Shown in pieces: positions 47,904-57,981 of a stretch of DNA of 64,000 nt (position 1 is its first letter; each line of letters begins with the position of its first letter). Below the pieces are notes generated by a model. It saw only the letters and a list, made by a program, of their open reading frames with translations. It did no database searches and was not told the DNA's origin. The DNA is from Chryseobacterium sp. T16E-39 (GTDB lineage: Bacteria; Bacteroidota; Bacteroidia; Flavobacteriales; Weeksellaceae): assembly GCF_002216065.1 (NCBI RefSeq), contig NZ_CP022282.1, positions 4,030,001-4,094,000 of the forward strand, given 5' to 3'. A program made the position numbers and the translations under genes.

Positions 47904-48935
47904 TTATAGATTCATAAACAATTTCGGATTAACCGGCGTATTGTTTTTGTGTACTTCATAGTGAAGGTGTGGACCCGTAGAGCGTCCTGAGTTTCCGGAC
48001 TTGGCAATGACCTGTCCTACTTTTACCTTTTGATTTACTTTTGCAATCAGATCAGATAAATGACCATATAAGGTTGCTAAACCATTTCCATGGGAGACAA
48101 TTACGCAGTTTCCATATCCTCCCTTTTGTCCTGAAAAAATGATGGTTCCCGCCGCAGAGGCTCTTACATCAGATCCATAAGCAACCGCAATATCCAATCC
48201 TTTATGGAACTGCATCTGATCAGCTTCTGCAGGAGGATTATTTTTTTCTGTTGAAGTAATTTTAGAAGATGAAGAAGTAGCTGCAACCGATTTTGTCGAA
48301 GCAGGAGTGGAAGCGGATGCCGTGCTCGTTGCTTTTGGTGTTACCATCACTTTTACTTCTCTTTTATTTCCATAGCTGTCTGTCAGTTCAATGGTTTTTT
48401 CTACAGGTTCAGCTTTTACTTCAGGTTTTGAAGCAGCTGCCACTGTTGGCTTAGAATCAGAAGCCACGCTTGTTCCTACCGAGGCATATACGGTTTTAAA
48501 CGGAATAGGATTTTTTCTGACCCCGAAGTTCGAGGAAATATAACCATCAGTAGGCATCCCTAATGGAACCTGCATCAGTTTCTTTTGTAAATCCATTAAA
48601 TATTGGCTGTATCGGTTGGCTTGTTTTGCCAGGTAGACAGAGTTTGAAATACTGTCTTTGCTTAGAAACATCAGCTTTTCACTTGGGACATCTTTTGATT
48701 TTAAAAAAGAGTTAAGCTGTGCTACAGTCTCATCCACTAAAGTGAGATCTGTTTTCATTTTTAAGTAATCTACACTGTCTTTTTCAGTGTTTATTTTTAC
48801 AAGGTTGACTTCATAGGTTTTATCATCCTTTTCAGAAGATAATTTGGCTATGAAAATTCCTTGTGCAAAAACTACTAGTAAAAGTCCTCCCAGGAGAATG
48901 TTTACGTTCTTTTTGCGGCTTAGAAATTTCTTCAT
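47904..48935 (-). CDS. M23-family peptidoglycan endopeptidase (LytM type)
   Basis: 343 residues from ATG 48935 (the longer frame adds an unlikely 14 residues). One N-terminal membrane anchor (NVNILLGGLLLVVFAQGIFI), then a coiled-coil-like part, a Lys/Ala/Ser-rich linker, and the C-terminal LytM domain: HKGLDIAVAYGSDVRASAAGTIIFSGQKGGYGNCVIVSHGNGLATLYGHLSDL...GRSTGPHLHYEVHKNNTPVNP. Zn ligands H and D in HKGLDI and the HLHYE motif are present. Cleaves cell-wall cross-links in the periplasm. Confidence 0.88.
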   Translation of the reverse strand: MKKFLSRKKNVNILLGGLLLVVFAQGIFIAKLSSEKDDKTYEVNLVKINTEKDSVDYLKMKTDLTLVDETVAQLNSFLKSKDVPSEKLMFLSKDSISNSVYLAKQANRYSQYLMDLQKKLMQVPLGMPTDGYISSNFGVRKNPIPFKTVYASVGTSVASDSKPTVAAASKPEVKAEPVEKTIELTDSYGNKREVKVMVTPKATSTASASTPASTKSVAATSSSSKITSTEKNNPPAEADQMQFHKGLDIAVAYGSDVRASAAGTIIFSGQKGGYGNCVIVSHGNGLATLYGHLSDLIAKVNQKVKVGQVIAKSGNSGRSTGPHLHYEVHKNNTPVNPKLFMNL

Positions 48936-49136
48936 ATTTCTTTCACTTAGTATTAAAAAACGGTTTAAAGATTGCAAATTTAATTAAAAATAAGTTTTAG
49001 GATTATTTTTTAATTAAAATTTATTTATATCATTAATAAACGTTGATCTTGATATTTAATTGTATTGAAGTGTTAATTTTTTCAAAAAATTGACTTTTAT
49101 CGTTCTTACAAAAGTGATGTTAATTCTTTGTTTTAA

Positions 49137-49144
49137 TATATTTG
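49137..49144 (+). promoter_or_regulatory. -7 box of gpsA
   Basis: TATATTTG, TAnnTTTG type, 17 bases before ATG 49162. Confidence 0.45.
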
Positions 49145-49161
49145 CAATTCACATTTGAATT

Positions 49162-50202
49162 ATGGCGAAAAAGAAAACAATTTCAGAATCTTCGAATCCG
49201 AAAAAGGATAAAAATGAAGTTTCCGTAGGGGTTGTAGGGAGTGGAAGTTTTGCAACTGCAATTGTAAAAATGCTTGTTGAAAACTGTAAAGTGGTGCACT
49301 GGTGTGTAAGAAGTGAGTTTGTAAAAGGAGCTATTGAGCTTCGGGGACATAATCCTACATATTTAACAGCGGTTAATTTTAATCTTAAAAATTTAAAACT
49401 AACGACAGATATTAATGAATTGGTTTCTGCCTGTGATGTTGTGGTATTGGCAACTCCTTCCATTTACCTTTCAGATACGCTGGAAAAGATGAATTGTGAA
49501 TATAAAGATAAGATCTTTGTTTCTGCAATTAAAGGGATCATTCCTAAAGTGAATGATGTAGTAGCGCATTATCTCAGAGATGAGTTTCAGATTGGTTTTA
49601 GAAATCAGGCGGTTATTGCAGGACCTTGTCATGCGGAAGAAGTCGCAATGGAAAGACTTTCTTACCTTACTGTAGCTACAGTGGAGGACGAGGTTTCTGA
49701 AAAATTGCTGGGTATTTTTAATTCCGATTTCATTAAAATGCATTCCAGTAAGGATATTTTAGGAAATGAATACAGTGCGATCCTTAAAAATATTTTTGCT
49801 ATTGGAGCTGGAATTGCAAGTGGATTAGGCTATGGAGATAATTTCACTGCTGTTTTTGTATCGAATGCGATCCGTGAAATGGAAACATTTCTGGAAGCTA
49901 TCTATGAAGCACCAAGAGACGTGAATGAAAGTGCTTATTTAGGAGATCTACTTGTAACCGCATATTCCCTGTTCTCAAGAAACAGAAGTTTAGGAAATCT
50001 TATTGGAAAGGGATATACGGTGAAATCAGCTATACAATCCATGAATATGGTTGCAGAAGGATATTATGCTGCTGATTCCATTTATAAAACAGCCAAGCAA
50101 AAGAAACTGAAATTACCTATTGTAGATACCATCTACGGAATTTTATATGAAGGGAAAAATGCAGAGAAACAATTCAAAAAATTGACGACGAAATTAAACT
50201 AA
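49162..50202 (+). CDS. gpsA: Glycerol-3-phosphate dehydrogenase [NAD(P)+]
   Basis: 346 residues. An extra Lys-rich N-terminal tail (about 20 residues) precedes the NAD(P)-binding motif VGVVGSGSFATAIVKMLVENCKVVHWCVR. Catalytic Lys segment NEYSAILKNIFAIGAGIASGLGYGDNF and the C-terminal YLGDLLVTAYSLFSRNRSLGNLIGKGYTVKSAIQSMNMVAEG agree with GpsA. It makes sn-glycerol-3-phosphate for membrane lipids. Stand-alone; terminator follows. Confidence 0.93.
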   Translation: MAKKKTISESSNPKKDKNEVSVGVVGSGSFATAIVKMLVENCKVVHWCVRSEFVKGAIELRGHNPTYLTAVNFNLKNLKLTTDINELVSACDVVVLATPSIYLSDTLEKMNCEYKDKIFVSAIKGIIPKVNDVVAHYLRDEFQIGFRNQAVIAGPCHAEEVAMERLSYLTVATVEDEVSEKLLGIFNSDFIKMHSSKDILGNEYSAILKNIFAIGAGIASGLGYGDNFTAVFVSNAIREMETFLEAIYEAPRDVNESAYLGDLLVTAYSLFSRNRSLGNLIGKGYTVKSAIQSMNMVAEGYYAADSIYKTAKQKKLKLPIVDTIYGILYEGKNAEKQFKKLTTKLN

Positions 50203-50232
50203 GAGGATCTGAAAATTCTCGACAAAAATATA

Positions 50233-50260
50233 GGCATCAGCAAATTTGCTGATGCTTTTT
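50233..50260 (+). terminator. Terminator after gpsA
   Basis: GCATCAGCAAA and TTTGCTGATGC are perfect complements, followed by TTTTT. Confidence 0.8.
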
Positions 50261-50377
50261 ATTTAGATATTACCTGCTTTTGTAATCCATATTTATTTGG
50301 AGTTAAGTATTATCAGTTTTATTTCAAACTTACCATATGATATTATTTCTAGGGATTACATTTTGTAAATTAGATAC

Positions 50378-51400
50378 ATGAAAAAGATAGGATTTTTATC
50401 ATTCGGACATTGGGGAAACCACCCTTCGTACGACAATAAAACAGCAGGTGATACTTTGCTGCAATCTATAGATTTAGCAGTAGCTGCTGAAGAAATAGGG
50501 ATTGACGGAGCATACTTTCGGGTACATCATTTTGCTAACCAGTTGGCTTCACCATTTCCTTTATTGGCAGCTATTGGTGCCAAAACCCAAAAAATTGAAA
50601 TAGGAACAGGGGTAATCGATATGCGTTATGAAAACCCTTTGTATATGGTAGAAGATGCTGGCGCTGCAGATTTGATTTCGGGAGGTCGGTTACAATTAGG
50701 AATTAGCAGAGGTTCACCAGAGCAGGTTATTGATGGCTGGCGGTATTTTGGATATGATTTGGAAGAAGGTCAAACGGATATAGATATGGGACGTCATAAG
50801 GGCCTTGAGTTTTTTGACTTGTTAAAAGGAGAGGGGTTTGCGCGACCAAATCCCAATCCGATGTTTCCCAATCCACCTGGCTTATTACGGATAGAACCAC
50901 ATTCTGAAGGGCTACGCGACCGCATTTGGTGGGGATCTGCCTCGGATGCAACCGCTGTCTGGGCAGGAGAAATTGGGATGAATTTGCAGAGTTCCACTTT
51001 GAAATTTGACGAAAGCGGAAAGCCTTTTCATATTCAGCAAGCTGAACAAATCCGTTTATACAGAGAAGCTTATAAAAAAGCGGGACATACCCGTGAGCCA
51101 AGAGTTTCTGTGAGCAGATCCATTTTCGCCATAGTCAATGACCAGGACAGATATTATTTTGGACAGGAAGCCGGTAGAACGGATCAAATAGGTGTTTTAG
51201 AAGGGAATCAACGAGCTATTTTCGGAAGAAGTTATGCTGCAGAACCGGAACAGCTTATTAAAGAATTGGCACAGGACGAAGCTATTCAGGAGGCAGATAC
51301 GGTATTGTTGACAATTCCTAATACTTTAGGCGTTGATTACAATGTACACGTACTGGAATCTATTTTGAAATATATTGCTCCTGAGTTGGGCTGGCGTTAA
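50378..51400 (+). CDS. LLM-class flavin-dependent oxidoreductase
   Basis: 340 residues of the luciferase-like monooxygenase barrel. Features: MKKIGFLSFGHWGNHPSYDNKTAG N-terminus, AAEEIGIDGAYFRVHHFANQLASPFPLLAAIGAKTQKIEIGTGVIDMRYENPLYMVEDAGAADLISGGRLQLGISRGSPEQVIDG, all typical. Uses reduced flavin; substrate unknown. Coupled (10-base gap) to the NAD(P)/FAD monooxygenase downstream, which may supply or use the product. Confidence 0.88.
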   Translation: MKKIGFLSFGHWGNHPSYDNKTAGDTLLQSIDLAVAAEEIGIDGAYFRVHHFANQLASPFPLLAAIGAKTQKIEIGTGVIDMRYENPLYMVEDAGAADLISGGRLQLGISRGSPEQVIDGWRYFGYDLEEGQTDIDMGRHKGLEFFDLLKGEGFARPNPNPMFPNPPGLLRIEPHSEGLRDRIWWGSASDATAVWAGEIGMNLQSSTLKFDESGKPFHIQQAEQIRLYREAYKKAGHTREPRVSVSRSIFAIVNDQDRYYFGQEAGRTDQIGVLEGNQRAIFGRSYAAEPEQLIKELAQDEAIQEADTVLLTIPNTLGVDYNVHVLESILKYIAPELGWR

Positions 51401-51410
51401 AAAAGGGAAA

Positions 51411-52493
51411 ATGGCAGGAAAAATTTGGTATAAAACAAAAATTGCAATTATTGGAGCAGGGCAAGCCGGACTTTCTACTGCATATCATCTCAAAAAAATG
51501 GGATTGGAAATCGGAAAGGATTTTATTATTTTAGATGAAGCGCCTTCTCCAGGTGGTGCCTGGCAATCCCGCTGGGACTCATTGACTCTGGGGACAGTAA
51601 ATCGAATTCATGATTTGCCGGGAATGTCTTTTGAAGAAACGGTTCAGGGAGATGAAACTGAAGTTCGGGCCAATGTTGCAGTTCCACATTATTATGATTT
51701 GTACGAGAAAGAATTTGGGTTACAGGTCTATCGACCGGTTAAAGTTGAGAAAGTCACCTTGAATGGAGACAGATTCTATATTGATACTTCTTCGGTTGCA
51801 TTTTCTGCATTAGGAATAATTAATGCCACGGGAACTTGGGAGAATCCTTACATTCCGGAATATCCGGGAGCTAAGCTTTTTCAGGGCGAACAATTGCATA
51901 CCCGGGATTTTAAAAATGCTGAATATTTCAAAGGAAAGCATGTAATCATTGTTGGTGGAGGTATTTCTGCAATTCAAATGCTTGATCAAATTTCAAAAAT
52001 AACCACTACTACCTGGGTTACACGGAGACCACCGGAATTCCGGGAGGGACCGTTTGATGATATGGCGGGAAGTTTAGCGGTCGCTATGGTTGAGAAACGA
52101 GTGAGAAATGGATTATTACCGATGTCTGTCGTTTCAGTAACTGGATTGCCTGTTACTGCTGAAATTAAAGATATGGAAAAAAGAGGAGTACTTAAAAGAT
52201 TCCCCATGTTTAGTGAAATTACCAAAGAGGGTATTAAATGGGAAGATGGAAAGGAAGAAAAAGCCGATGTCATTCTTTGGAATACGGGCTTCCGATGGTC
52301 TCTGTCCCATTTAGATGCTGTTTTACCTAAAGAAGAAGGTGGTGGTATCATCATGTCCGGAAGATTGGCGACCGAAGTTTCAAAAGAACCGAGAATTCAT
52401 TTGGTAGGGTATGGCCCCTCAGCGTCTACCATTGGAGCAAACAGAGCAGGAAGTGCAGCAGCAAGGGAATTGGTTAAAACTTTGGGGATTTAA
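51411..52493 (+). CDS. NAD(P)/FAD-dependent monooxygenase (FMO-like)
   Basis: 360 residues from ATG 51411 (MAGKIWYKT); the longer frame begins inside the previous gene. Motifs: IAIIGAGQAGLSTAYHLKK (FAD, GxGxxG), FILDEAPSPGGAWQSRWDSL and VIIVGGGISAIQMLDQI (NADP-like). A Baeyer-Villiger/FMO-type group; the substrate is unknown. Forms an operon with the LLM enzyme. Confidence 0.85.
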   Translation: MAGKIWYKTKIAIIGAGQAGLSTAYHLKKMGLEIGKDFIILDEAPSPGGAWQSRWDSLTLGTVNRIHDLPGMSFEETVQGDETEVRANVAVPHYYDLYEKEFGLQVYRPVKVEKVTLNGDRFYIDTSSVAFSALGIINATGTWENPYIPEYPGAKLFQGEQLHTRDFKNAEYFKGKHVIIVGGGISAIQMLDQISKITTTTWVTRRPPEFREGPFDDMAGSLAVAMVEKRVRNGLLPMSVVSVTGLPVTAEIKDMEKRGVLKRFPMFSEITKEGIKWEDGKEEKADVILWNTGFRWSLSHLDAVLPKEEGGGIIMSGRLATEVSKEPRIHLVGYGPSASTIGANRAGSAAARELVKTLGI

Positions 52494-52696
52494 AAATAGA
52501 TTTATAGATAAAGATGAAATTTATGCATCATTTCATGATATTGGTGAATAAATTTAAATTTCGGATAAAATACAATCTCAAATTCCCTCTTTTTCTAATG
52601 CAGATTTGGATTAAAATATACTCAATTAACTTTATGTTAAAATACCTAAACCCATTTCTGTTGTAAAAACTTTTCACGAAATTAGTATTAAATTTA

Positions 52697-54208
52697 ATGT
52701 TTATGTCACATTCACTTACAAGCAGAACACCAAAACCAAAATATGACGTTGTTCTCATAGGAGGTGGTATCATGAGTGCCACTTTAGCCACATTACTTCA
52801 TGAATTTGATCCCAATCTTGAGATCGCCATTTTCGAAAGGCTTGGCCGGTTTGCTAAAGAAAGTACAGCAGCCTGGAACAATGCAGGAACTGGACATTCG
52901 GCTTTTTGTGAATTGAATTATACTCCGGAAAAAGAAGATGGAACGATCGATATTTCCAAAGCGGAAAGTATTGCAGAACAATTTGAAATTTCTAAACAGT
53001 TTTGGTCTTATCTGCTCCAGAAAGGCTATATAAAAGATCCTAAAGATTTTATCAATTCATGTCCTCATATGAGTCTGGTATTTGGTGATAAAGATGCTGA
53101 ATATCTTAGAAAACGGCATGATGCTATGATAAACTCGGTACTGTTCTCCGGAATGGAATTTTCAACAGATCATGAAAAGTTGAAAGAATGGATTCCATTG
53201 ATAATGAGTAAAAGAAATCAGTCTGAGGTAATGGCAGCCACCAAAATGGATCTGGGAACAGATGTGAATTTTGGAAGCCTGACAAGGAAAATGGGAAGAC
53301 ATCTTTTGGAAGATTCTAATGTTGAGGTGTTTCTGTACCATGAGGTAAAAGATATTGATCCGCGGGAAAACGGACAATGGGAAATGAAAGTAAAAGATAG
53401 AATTCACAGTCACAAACAGGAAGTAGTTGCCGATTTTGTATTCATCGGTGCCGGTGGTTATGCGCTTCCATTGCTGGATAGTTCAGATATTAAAGAAAGT
53501 GCAGGTTATGGAGGGTTCCCTGTTTCAGGTGAATGGCTGGTAACGCACAATCCTGAATTGGTAGAAAAACATCAGGCAAAAGTGTACACGCAGGCAACCG
53601 TGGATGCACCACCAATGTCTGTTCCTCATTTGGATCTGAGAATTATTGATGGAAAAAAAGCACTTCTTTTTGGTCCTTTTGCAGGTTTCTCAACTAAATT
53701 TTTGAAAGAAGGAAGTTATCTCGATCTTCCTGAAAGTGTGAATACCAAAAATATCAGGTCTCTATTTGGTGCCTGGTGGCACAATATTCCTTTAACGAAA
53801 TACCTGATTCAACAGGTGGCAATGACCAAGGCTCAAAGAATGCAGCACTTAAGAGAATTTGTTAAAGATGCCAATGAAGCAGACTGGGAATTGAAAGTAG
53901 CAGGACAAAGGGTTCAGGTGATAAAAAAAGATGAGAAAGAAGGAGGAAAACTGGAATTCGGAACTGAAGTAGTGGTTAACAAAAGCGGAACAATCGCTTC
54001 TTTATTAGGAGCTTCGCCAGGTGCTTCAACTGCAGCTTATGCTATGTTGAATGTTCTTGAAAAATGTTTTGGAGAGAAACTTCATGGAGAGTGGAAAGAC
54101 AAATTACTGGAAATGATTCCTTCTTACGGACAAAAACTAGCAGATCATCCGGAACTTACGGAAAAGTTGAGAAATTATACGAAGGAGAAACTGGAGTTGG
54201 AGTATTAG
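52697..54208 (+). CDS. mqo: Malate:quinone oxidoreductase
   Basis: 503 residues. FAD motif KYDVVLIGGGIMSATLATLLHEFDPNLEIAIFERL, then ESTAAWNNAGTGHSAFCELNYTPEKEDGTIDISKAESIAEQFEISKQFW, and the C-terminal VTHNPELVEKHQAKVYTQATVDAPPMSVPHLDLR and LFGPFAGFSTKFLKEGSYLDL. All characteristic of MQO. Oxidises malate and feeds electrons to the quinone pool at the inner membrane face. Second ATG 52703 is possible. Confidence 0.92.
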   Translation: MFMSHSLTSRTPKPKYDVVLIGGGIMSATLATLLHEFDPNLEIAIFERLGRFAKESTAAWNNAGTGHSAFCELNYTPEKEDGTIDISKAESIAEQFEISKQFWSYLLQKGYIKDPKDFINSCPHMSLVFGDKDAEYLRKRHDAMINSVLFSGMEFSTDHEKLKEWIPLIMSKRNQSEVMAATKMDLGTDVNFGSLTRKMGRHLLEDSNVEVFLYHEVKDIDPRENGQWEMKVKDRIHSHKQEVVADFVFIGAGGYALPLLDSSDIKESAGYGGFPVSGEWLVTHNPELVEKHQAKVYTQATVDAPPMSVPHLDLRIIDGKKALLFGPFAGFSTKFLKEGSYLDLPESVNTKNIRSLFGAWWHNIPLTKYLIQQVAMTKAQRMQHLREFVKDANEADWELKVAGQRVQVIKKDEKEGGKLEFGTEVVVNKSGTIASLLGASPGASTAAYAMLNVLEKCFGEKLHGEWKDKLLEMIPSYGQKLADHPELTEKLRNYTKEKLELEY

Positions 54209-54264
54209 TTCAGATAAAAAGATCATATAGCTCTGCAAACTTTGGGCTATAATAAAAACGATAT

Positions 54265-54292
54265 AAAAGCCATCTGATATCAGTTGGCTTTT
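54265..54292 (+). terminator. Terminator after mqo
   Basis: AAAAGCCA-t-CTG and CAG-t-TGGCTTTT, followed by T-rich sequence. Confidence 0.75.
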
Positions 54293-54405
54293 ATATTTTG
54301 ATGTACGAAATCCTTAACACAATCATAATCCATTCAAAATATCCGTATCAAATGAAATTTGAATAAATTTGCAGGATATTCATTACTCATTATCTATAAA
54401 GAACC

Positions 54406-54807
54406 GTGGAAGAAATTGTTATAAAGCCTATTATTGCTAAAGAACTTCTGGCATCTCTTAAAACGAAAGTGGAAGAGGAGAAGCAGGTTATTGTACATTG
54501 TTGTTTTCCTGCATCGCCCTTTTTAGGGAATCTGATCAGGATCTGGAATACCACTTATCTTTTTGATAATAGTTCAGAGCATCAAAGTAAGTTGATCCAT
54601 GCAGAGAATATTACCATATTTCCGGATTGGACGCCGGTGCCTTTTATGCAGGATTTTTGGTTTACGTTAATATTTTCAGGATTGCCGAAAGGCTGTAAAA
54701 GTTTTGATCTTAAGGAAGTCATTCCTGAAGAAGGTGGATTTTTTGTAGAGTCTATTAAAAGAAATTCTATGGATGTATACCGGGTAAAAATTTCAGAATC
54801 TTACTAA
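54406..54807 (+). CDS. Hypothetical protein upstream of aadS
   Basis: 133 residues from GTG 54406. No signal or membrane segment, mixed alpha/beta, with a Cys pair (IVHCCFPASPFLGN) and a Trp-rich middle (NTTYLFDN, IFPDWTPVPFMQDFWFTLIF). I recognise no family. Its stop abuts the aadS start with no gap, so the two are probably translated together. Confidence 0.65.
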   Translation: MEEIVIKPIIAKELLASLKTKVEEEKQVIVHCCFPASPFLGNLIRIWNTTYLFDNSSEHQSKLIHAENITIFPDWTPVPFMQDFWFTLIFSGLPKGCKSFDLKEVIPEEGGFFVESIKRNSMDVYRVKISESY

Positions 54808-55671
54808 ATGAAAATGAGAGAAGAAAAACTGCAACAGATTGTTAATTGGGCAGAAAATAACCCGGATATCCGCGTGGTTTTACTGACCAGTTCTTTAGTG
54901 AATCCTTATGCTCCGGTAGATGACTTCAGTGATCTGGATGTTGAGTTCGTTTTTGAAAATATGAAATCTTATGAATCAGATAAAAAATGGGTAGAGCTTT
55001 TTGGAACACCTATTTCTATGGTTGAAGAAGATGATACTTTTTTTGATGGGAAGCACGCCATGAAAATGGTATTGTATGAGGATCATGTAAAAGTGGACTT
55101 CAAACTCTACCAGAAATCTGAATTTATAAAAGAAGTTCAGCAAGAAGAGCTTCCGGAAGATTGGGATGTCGGTTATAAAGTTTTGATTGATAAAGATGGA
55201 TTGACAAAGGTTTTAAAAGCCCCAAGTTATCAGTCTATCATGATTCAGAAGCCTACGCCTGAGAGATTTCAGCAGTTGATCAATGATTTCTGGTGGGATA
55301 CTACTTACGTAGCGAAATGTCTTAAGCGTGATGAAATTTTTTACGCTAAATTTATGACTGAAGATGTTATCAGAACAGATTATCTGGTTCCTTTGATAGA
55401 GTGGTATATCGCCAGTGAAAATGATTGGAAGGATATCACGACCAACAAACACGGAAGACTCTTTAAAAAATATCTTTCTCCTGAACTTTGGGAGAAGCTG
55501 GAAGCTACCTTTTCCGGAAGCAGCATCGAAGAGAATTGGCAAGCCTTATTTGCCTATGCAGATCTGTTTCATGAAATAGGAGTTGATCTGGCTAAGAAAA
55601 TTAATTCAATATATCCTCAGGAACTTGAAAATAGGGTAAGAAAATACCTTAATGAAATCAAGGCTCAATAA
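54808..55671 (+). CDS. aadS: Aminoglycoside 6-adenylyltransferase (AadS-like)
   Basis: 287 residues. Nucleotidyltransferase core: VVLLTSSLVNPYAPVDDFSDLDVEFVFEN, with the D-x-D metal site (SDLDVEF), and later MVLYEDHVKVDFKLYQKSEF with the third Asp. The rest (DFWWDTTYVAKCLKRDEIFYAKFM) follows the ANT(6)/AadS pattern. The family adenylates streptomycin; AadS-type genes are often intrinsic in Chryseobacterium. Whether this copy confers resistance is not shown. Confidence 0.82.
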   Translation: MKMREEKLQQIVNWAENNPDIRVVLLTSSLVNPYAPVDDFSDLDVEFVFENMKSYESDKKWVELFGTPISMVEEDDTFFDGKHAMKMVLYEDHVKVDFKLYQKSEFIKEVQQEELPEDWDVGYKVLIDKDGLTKVLKAPSYQSIMIQKPTPERFQQLINDFWWDTTYVAKCLKRDEIFYAKFMTEDVIRTDYLVPLIEWYIASENDWKDITTNKHGRLFKKYLSPELWEKLEATFSGSSIEENWQALFAYADLFHEIGVDLAKKINSIYPQELENRVRKYLNEIKAQ

Positions 55672-57258
55672 TTAAGCAAACTCATTCTGCCGGATTAAAT
55701 TTTCTATACAATATTCAGTAATCGCAACAATCGTTACAAAAGGATTGACTCCAATAGTTCCAGGAATTAAAGATCCATCCAGAACAAAAAGGTTTTCGTG
55801 ATCCTTTAATTTACCATATTGATTGGTCGCCTCACCTAATACGCAGCCTCCCAAAGGATGATAACATATATTAGGACCAAAACCATTTTTAAAAAGGAAA
55901 TGACTTCTCGTTCCTCCATTGGCTCTGTTCATTTTTTTGATAAAGTAGTCCGCATTGGCCTTCATCTTTTCGGTGTGACTTTCGTTCCAGTCAATAACCA
56001 GTTTTTTAGTAACAGGATCGTAAGAAACCTTTCCTTTTTTATCTACTCTGTTGATTAGTAAATATAATGCGGTGGCTACGTCCATTCCCATTGGCAATGG
56101 TGCAATCTCAGTGAAAAAAGGATGTTCTTGATCATCCCAATTATCAACTCCACCCACAGGAATTGTGGATTGCTGAACTCCTGTACCACCGGATAATGGT
56201 CTTACCCAATTTCTACCGGTCATAAAATTTCCATTATTGCCCCAATTTTCTCCTACATTGTCATTAAGCGGAAGCTGATTTTTAATATTGGATTTCATAA
56301 GAAGCTCTAAACTTCCCATAGTTCCTGCGGATAATATCAGCTTTTTGCATTGGAAAGTTTTGTCTTTTACAACCTCTCCTAAAGTATTAATCTGGTGGAC
56401 TTCCAATGTATAAGTTTTGTCCTCATTTAATCTGATAGAATCGACGGAATGCAGATCAAGAATTTCGAGGTTTCCAGTATCTGATGCTTTTTTTAGATAG
56501 GTTTTGTCCAAGCTATTTTTACCATGGTTATTTCCGTAAATAACCTCCGTATTAAGAGCTGATCTCGGAACCTCATTTTTAAATTCCTTTTCCATGTATT
56601 TGAAATCATATACATTCGGAACCCTGATGGTTTTAAAACCGGCTTTATGAGCCTCTTCTTCACCTACTCTTGTAAATTTATAATAGGGACAAGTATTTAA
56701 AAACTGTTCATCGATCACATTCACCTTCAATTCTTTTCGAGCCAGAGGAAAATAGTAATTATAAAATTTATCGGTATCGAGTTGCGGAAAAACTTCTTTA
56801 AAATAACTTTCCTTAGGTGTTACGGCCATTCCGCCATTAACGATAGATCCGCCGCCAACACCTCTTCCTACCCAGATATTAATGTGTTCAAAATCCAGCC
56901 GATCCAAGGCTCCTGTAAAAGGTGTTAAAGAGAAAAGATTCATGAAGGGAGCTATGGTTTTCTTTTTTAGCCAAGCAGCGCTTTTGCCAGGTTTTAATAA
57001 ATTGGAAAATGGGATTCCTGACTTTTCCCAATTAAGACCCATCTCAAGAATCAATACTTTCTTTCCAGCCTCACATAAACGTAAAGCTGCTACAGCACCT
57101 CCATATCCCGAACCTATAATAATGATGGGTGCTTCAATGATTTCTTTTTCCAAGGTTATTTCCGATTTAGAACCATATAAAAGATCCGTACCTAAAAAAT
57201 AAAAACCTGATACTCCAAGAATACCAGCTCTGATAAACTCTTTTCTATCCATGTCCAT
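55672..57258 (-). CDS. GMC-family FAD-dependent oxidoreductase
   Basis: 528 residues. N-terminus has a short hydrophobic segment (RAGILGVSGFYFLGTDLLYG) that could be a signal. FAD motif APIIIIGSGYGGAVAALRLCEAGKKVLILEMGL. Later GVGGGSIVNGGMAVTPKE, SAGTMGSLELLMKS and the C-terminal GPNICYHPLGGCVLGEATNQYGKLKDHENLFVLDGSLIPGTIGVNPFVTIVAITEYC are GMC/cholesterol-oxidase-like. Oxidises an alcohol; substrate unknown. Its end touches the aadS end. Confidence 0.85.
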   Translation of the reverse strand: MDMDRKEFIRAGILGVSGFYFLGTDLLYGSKSEITLEKEIIEAPIIIIGSGYGGAVAALRLCEAGKKVLILEMGLNWEKSGIPFSNLLKPGKSAAWLKKKTIAPFMNLFSLTPFTGALDRLDFEHINIWVGRGVGGGSIVNGGMAVTPKESYFKEVFPQLDTDKFYNYYFPLARKELKVNVIDEQFLNTCPYYKFTRVGEEEAHKAGFKTIRVPNVYDFKYMEKEFKNEVPRSALNTEVIYGNNHGKNSLDKTYLKKASDTGNLEILDLHSVDSIRLNEDKTYTLEVHQINTLGEVVKDKTFQCKKLILSAGTMGSLELLMKSNIKNQLPLNDNVGENWGNNGNFMTGRNWVRPLSGGTGVQQSTIPVGGVDNWDDQEHPFFTEIAPLPMGMDVATALYLLINRVDKKGKVSYDPVTKKLVIDWNESHTEKMKANADYFIKKMNRANGGTRSHFLFKNGFGPNICYHPLGGCVLGEATNQYGKLKDHENLFVLDGSLIPGTIGVNPFVTIVAITEYCIENLIRQNEFA

Positions 57259-57360
57259 TATTTTCCAAAAACTATGCTAGAAAAACACAAAAAAATATAA
57301 TTTTTAATTAAAGTAAGTGCGACTTTTTATTGTAATTTTAACCTTTAATAAACGAATTTT

Positions 57361-57978
57361 ATGAAAAGATACTTTTTGTTATTCTTGCTTCTTCCTTTAT
57401 TTGCCTTTTCTCAAAAAACAGTTGTCAAAGAGACCGCAGAAATAGAAAAATTTCAGAAAGACCTTAATGCAGAATACTTAAATCCTAAAGAAACTCCTTT
57501 AAGAGGGGATAACTTTAAGAATTTCGAGAAACATCCTTTCTTTCCGATTGATTTAAAATACAGAGTGACTGCAAAGTTTGTGAAAACGGAAAATGCAGAA
57601 CCTTTTGAAATTCCTACTTCATCTGGTAAAACAAAACAATACAAAGAATATGGAAAAGCTACTTTTGAATTAGATGGTAAGTCGTATTCCCTGACATTGT
57701 ACCAAAGTCTTGATTTAATAAAGCTGGAGAAATACAAAGACTATCTTTTCCTTCCATTCCGGGATGCAACAAATGAAAAGGAAACCTACGGTGGCGGAAA
57801 GTACATGGATCTCAAAATCCCAAAAGGAAATACAATTATTCTGGACTTCAATCAGTCATACCAACCTTATTGCGCATATAATGCCTATGATTATAACTGC
57901 CCGATCGTTCCTGAAGAAAATAAACTTCCAGTAGAAATCCGTGCAGGTGTTATGTATAACGATATTTATCATCATTAA
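57361..57978 (+). CDS. DUF1684-family secreted protein
   Basis: 205 residues. Signal peptide MKRYFLLFLLLPLFAFSQ, then FQKDLNAEYLNPKETPLRGDNFKNFEKHPFFPIDLKYRVTAKF, YKEYGKATFELDGKSYSLTLYQS and FNQSYQPYCAYNAYDYNCPIVPEENKLPVEIRAG. This order (PL.G..F...FFP, then NPYCAY...CPxPxxENxL) is the DUF1684 signature. Function unknown. Four bases separate it from the GNAT gene. Confidence 0.85.
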   Translation: MKRYFLLFLLLPLFAFSQKTVVKETAEIEKFQKDLNAEYLNPKETPLRGDNFKNFEKHPFFPIDLKYRVTAKFVKTENAEPFEIPTSSGKTKQYKEYGKATFELDGKSYSLTLYQSLDLIKLEKYKDYLFLPFRDATNEKETYGGGKYMDLKIPKGNTIILDFNQSYQPYCAYNAYDYNCPIVPEENKLPVEIRAGVMYNDIYHH

Positions 57979-57981
57979 AAT

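Noticed and set aside
54808..55671. aadS as a recently acquired mobile resistance gene
   Set aside because: No IS element, integron or other mobile signature is seen around it; an intrinsic gene is more likely.
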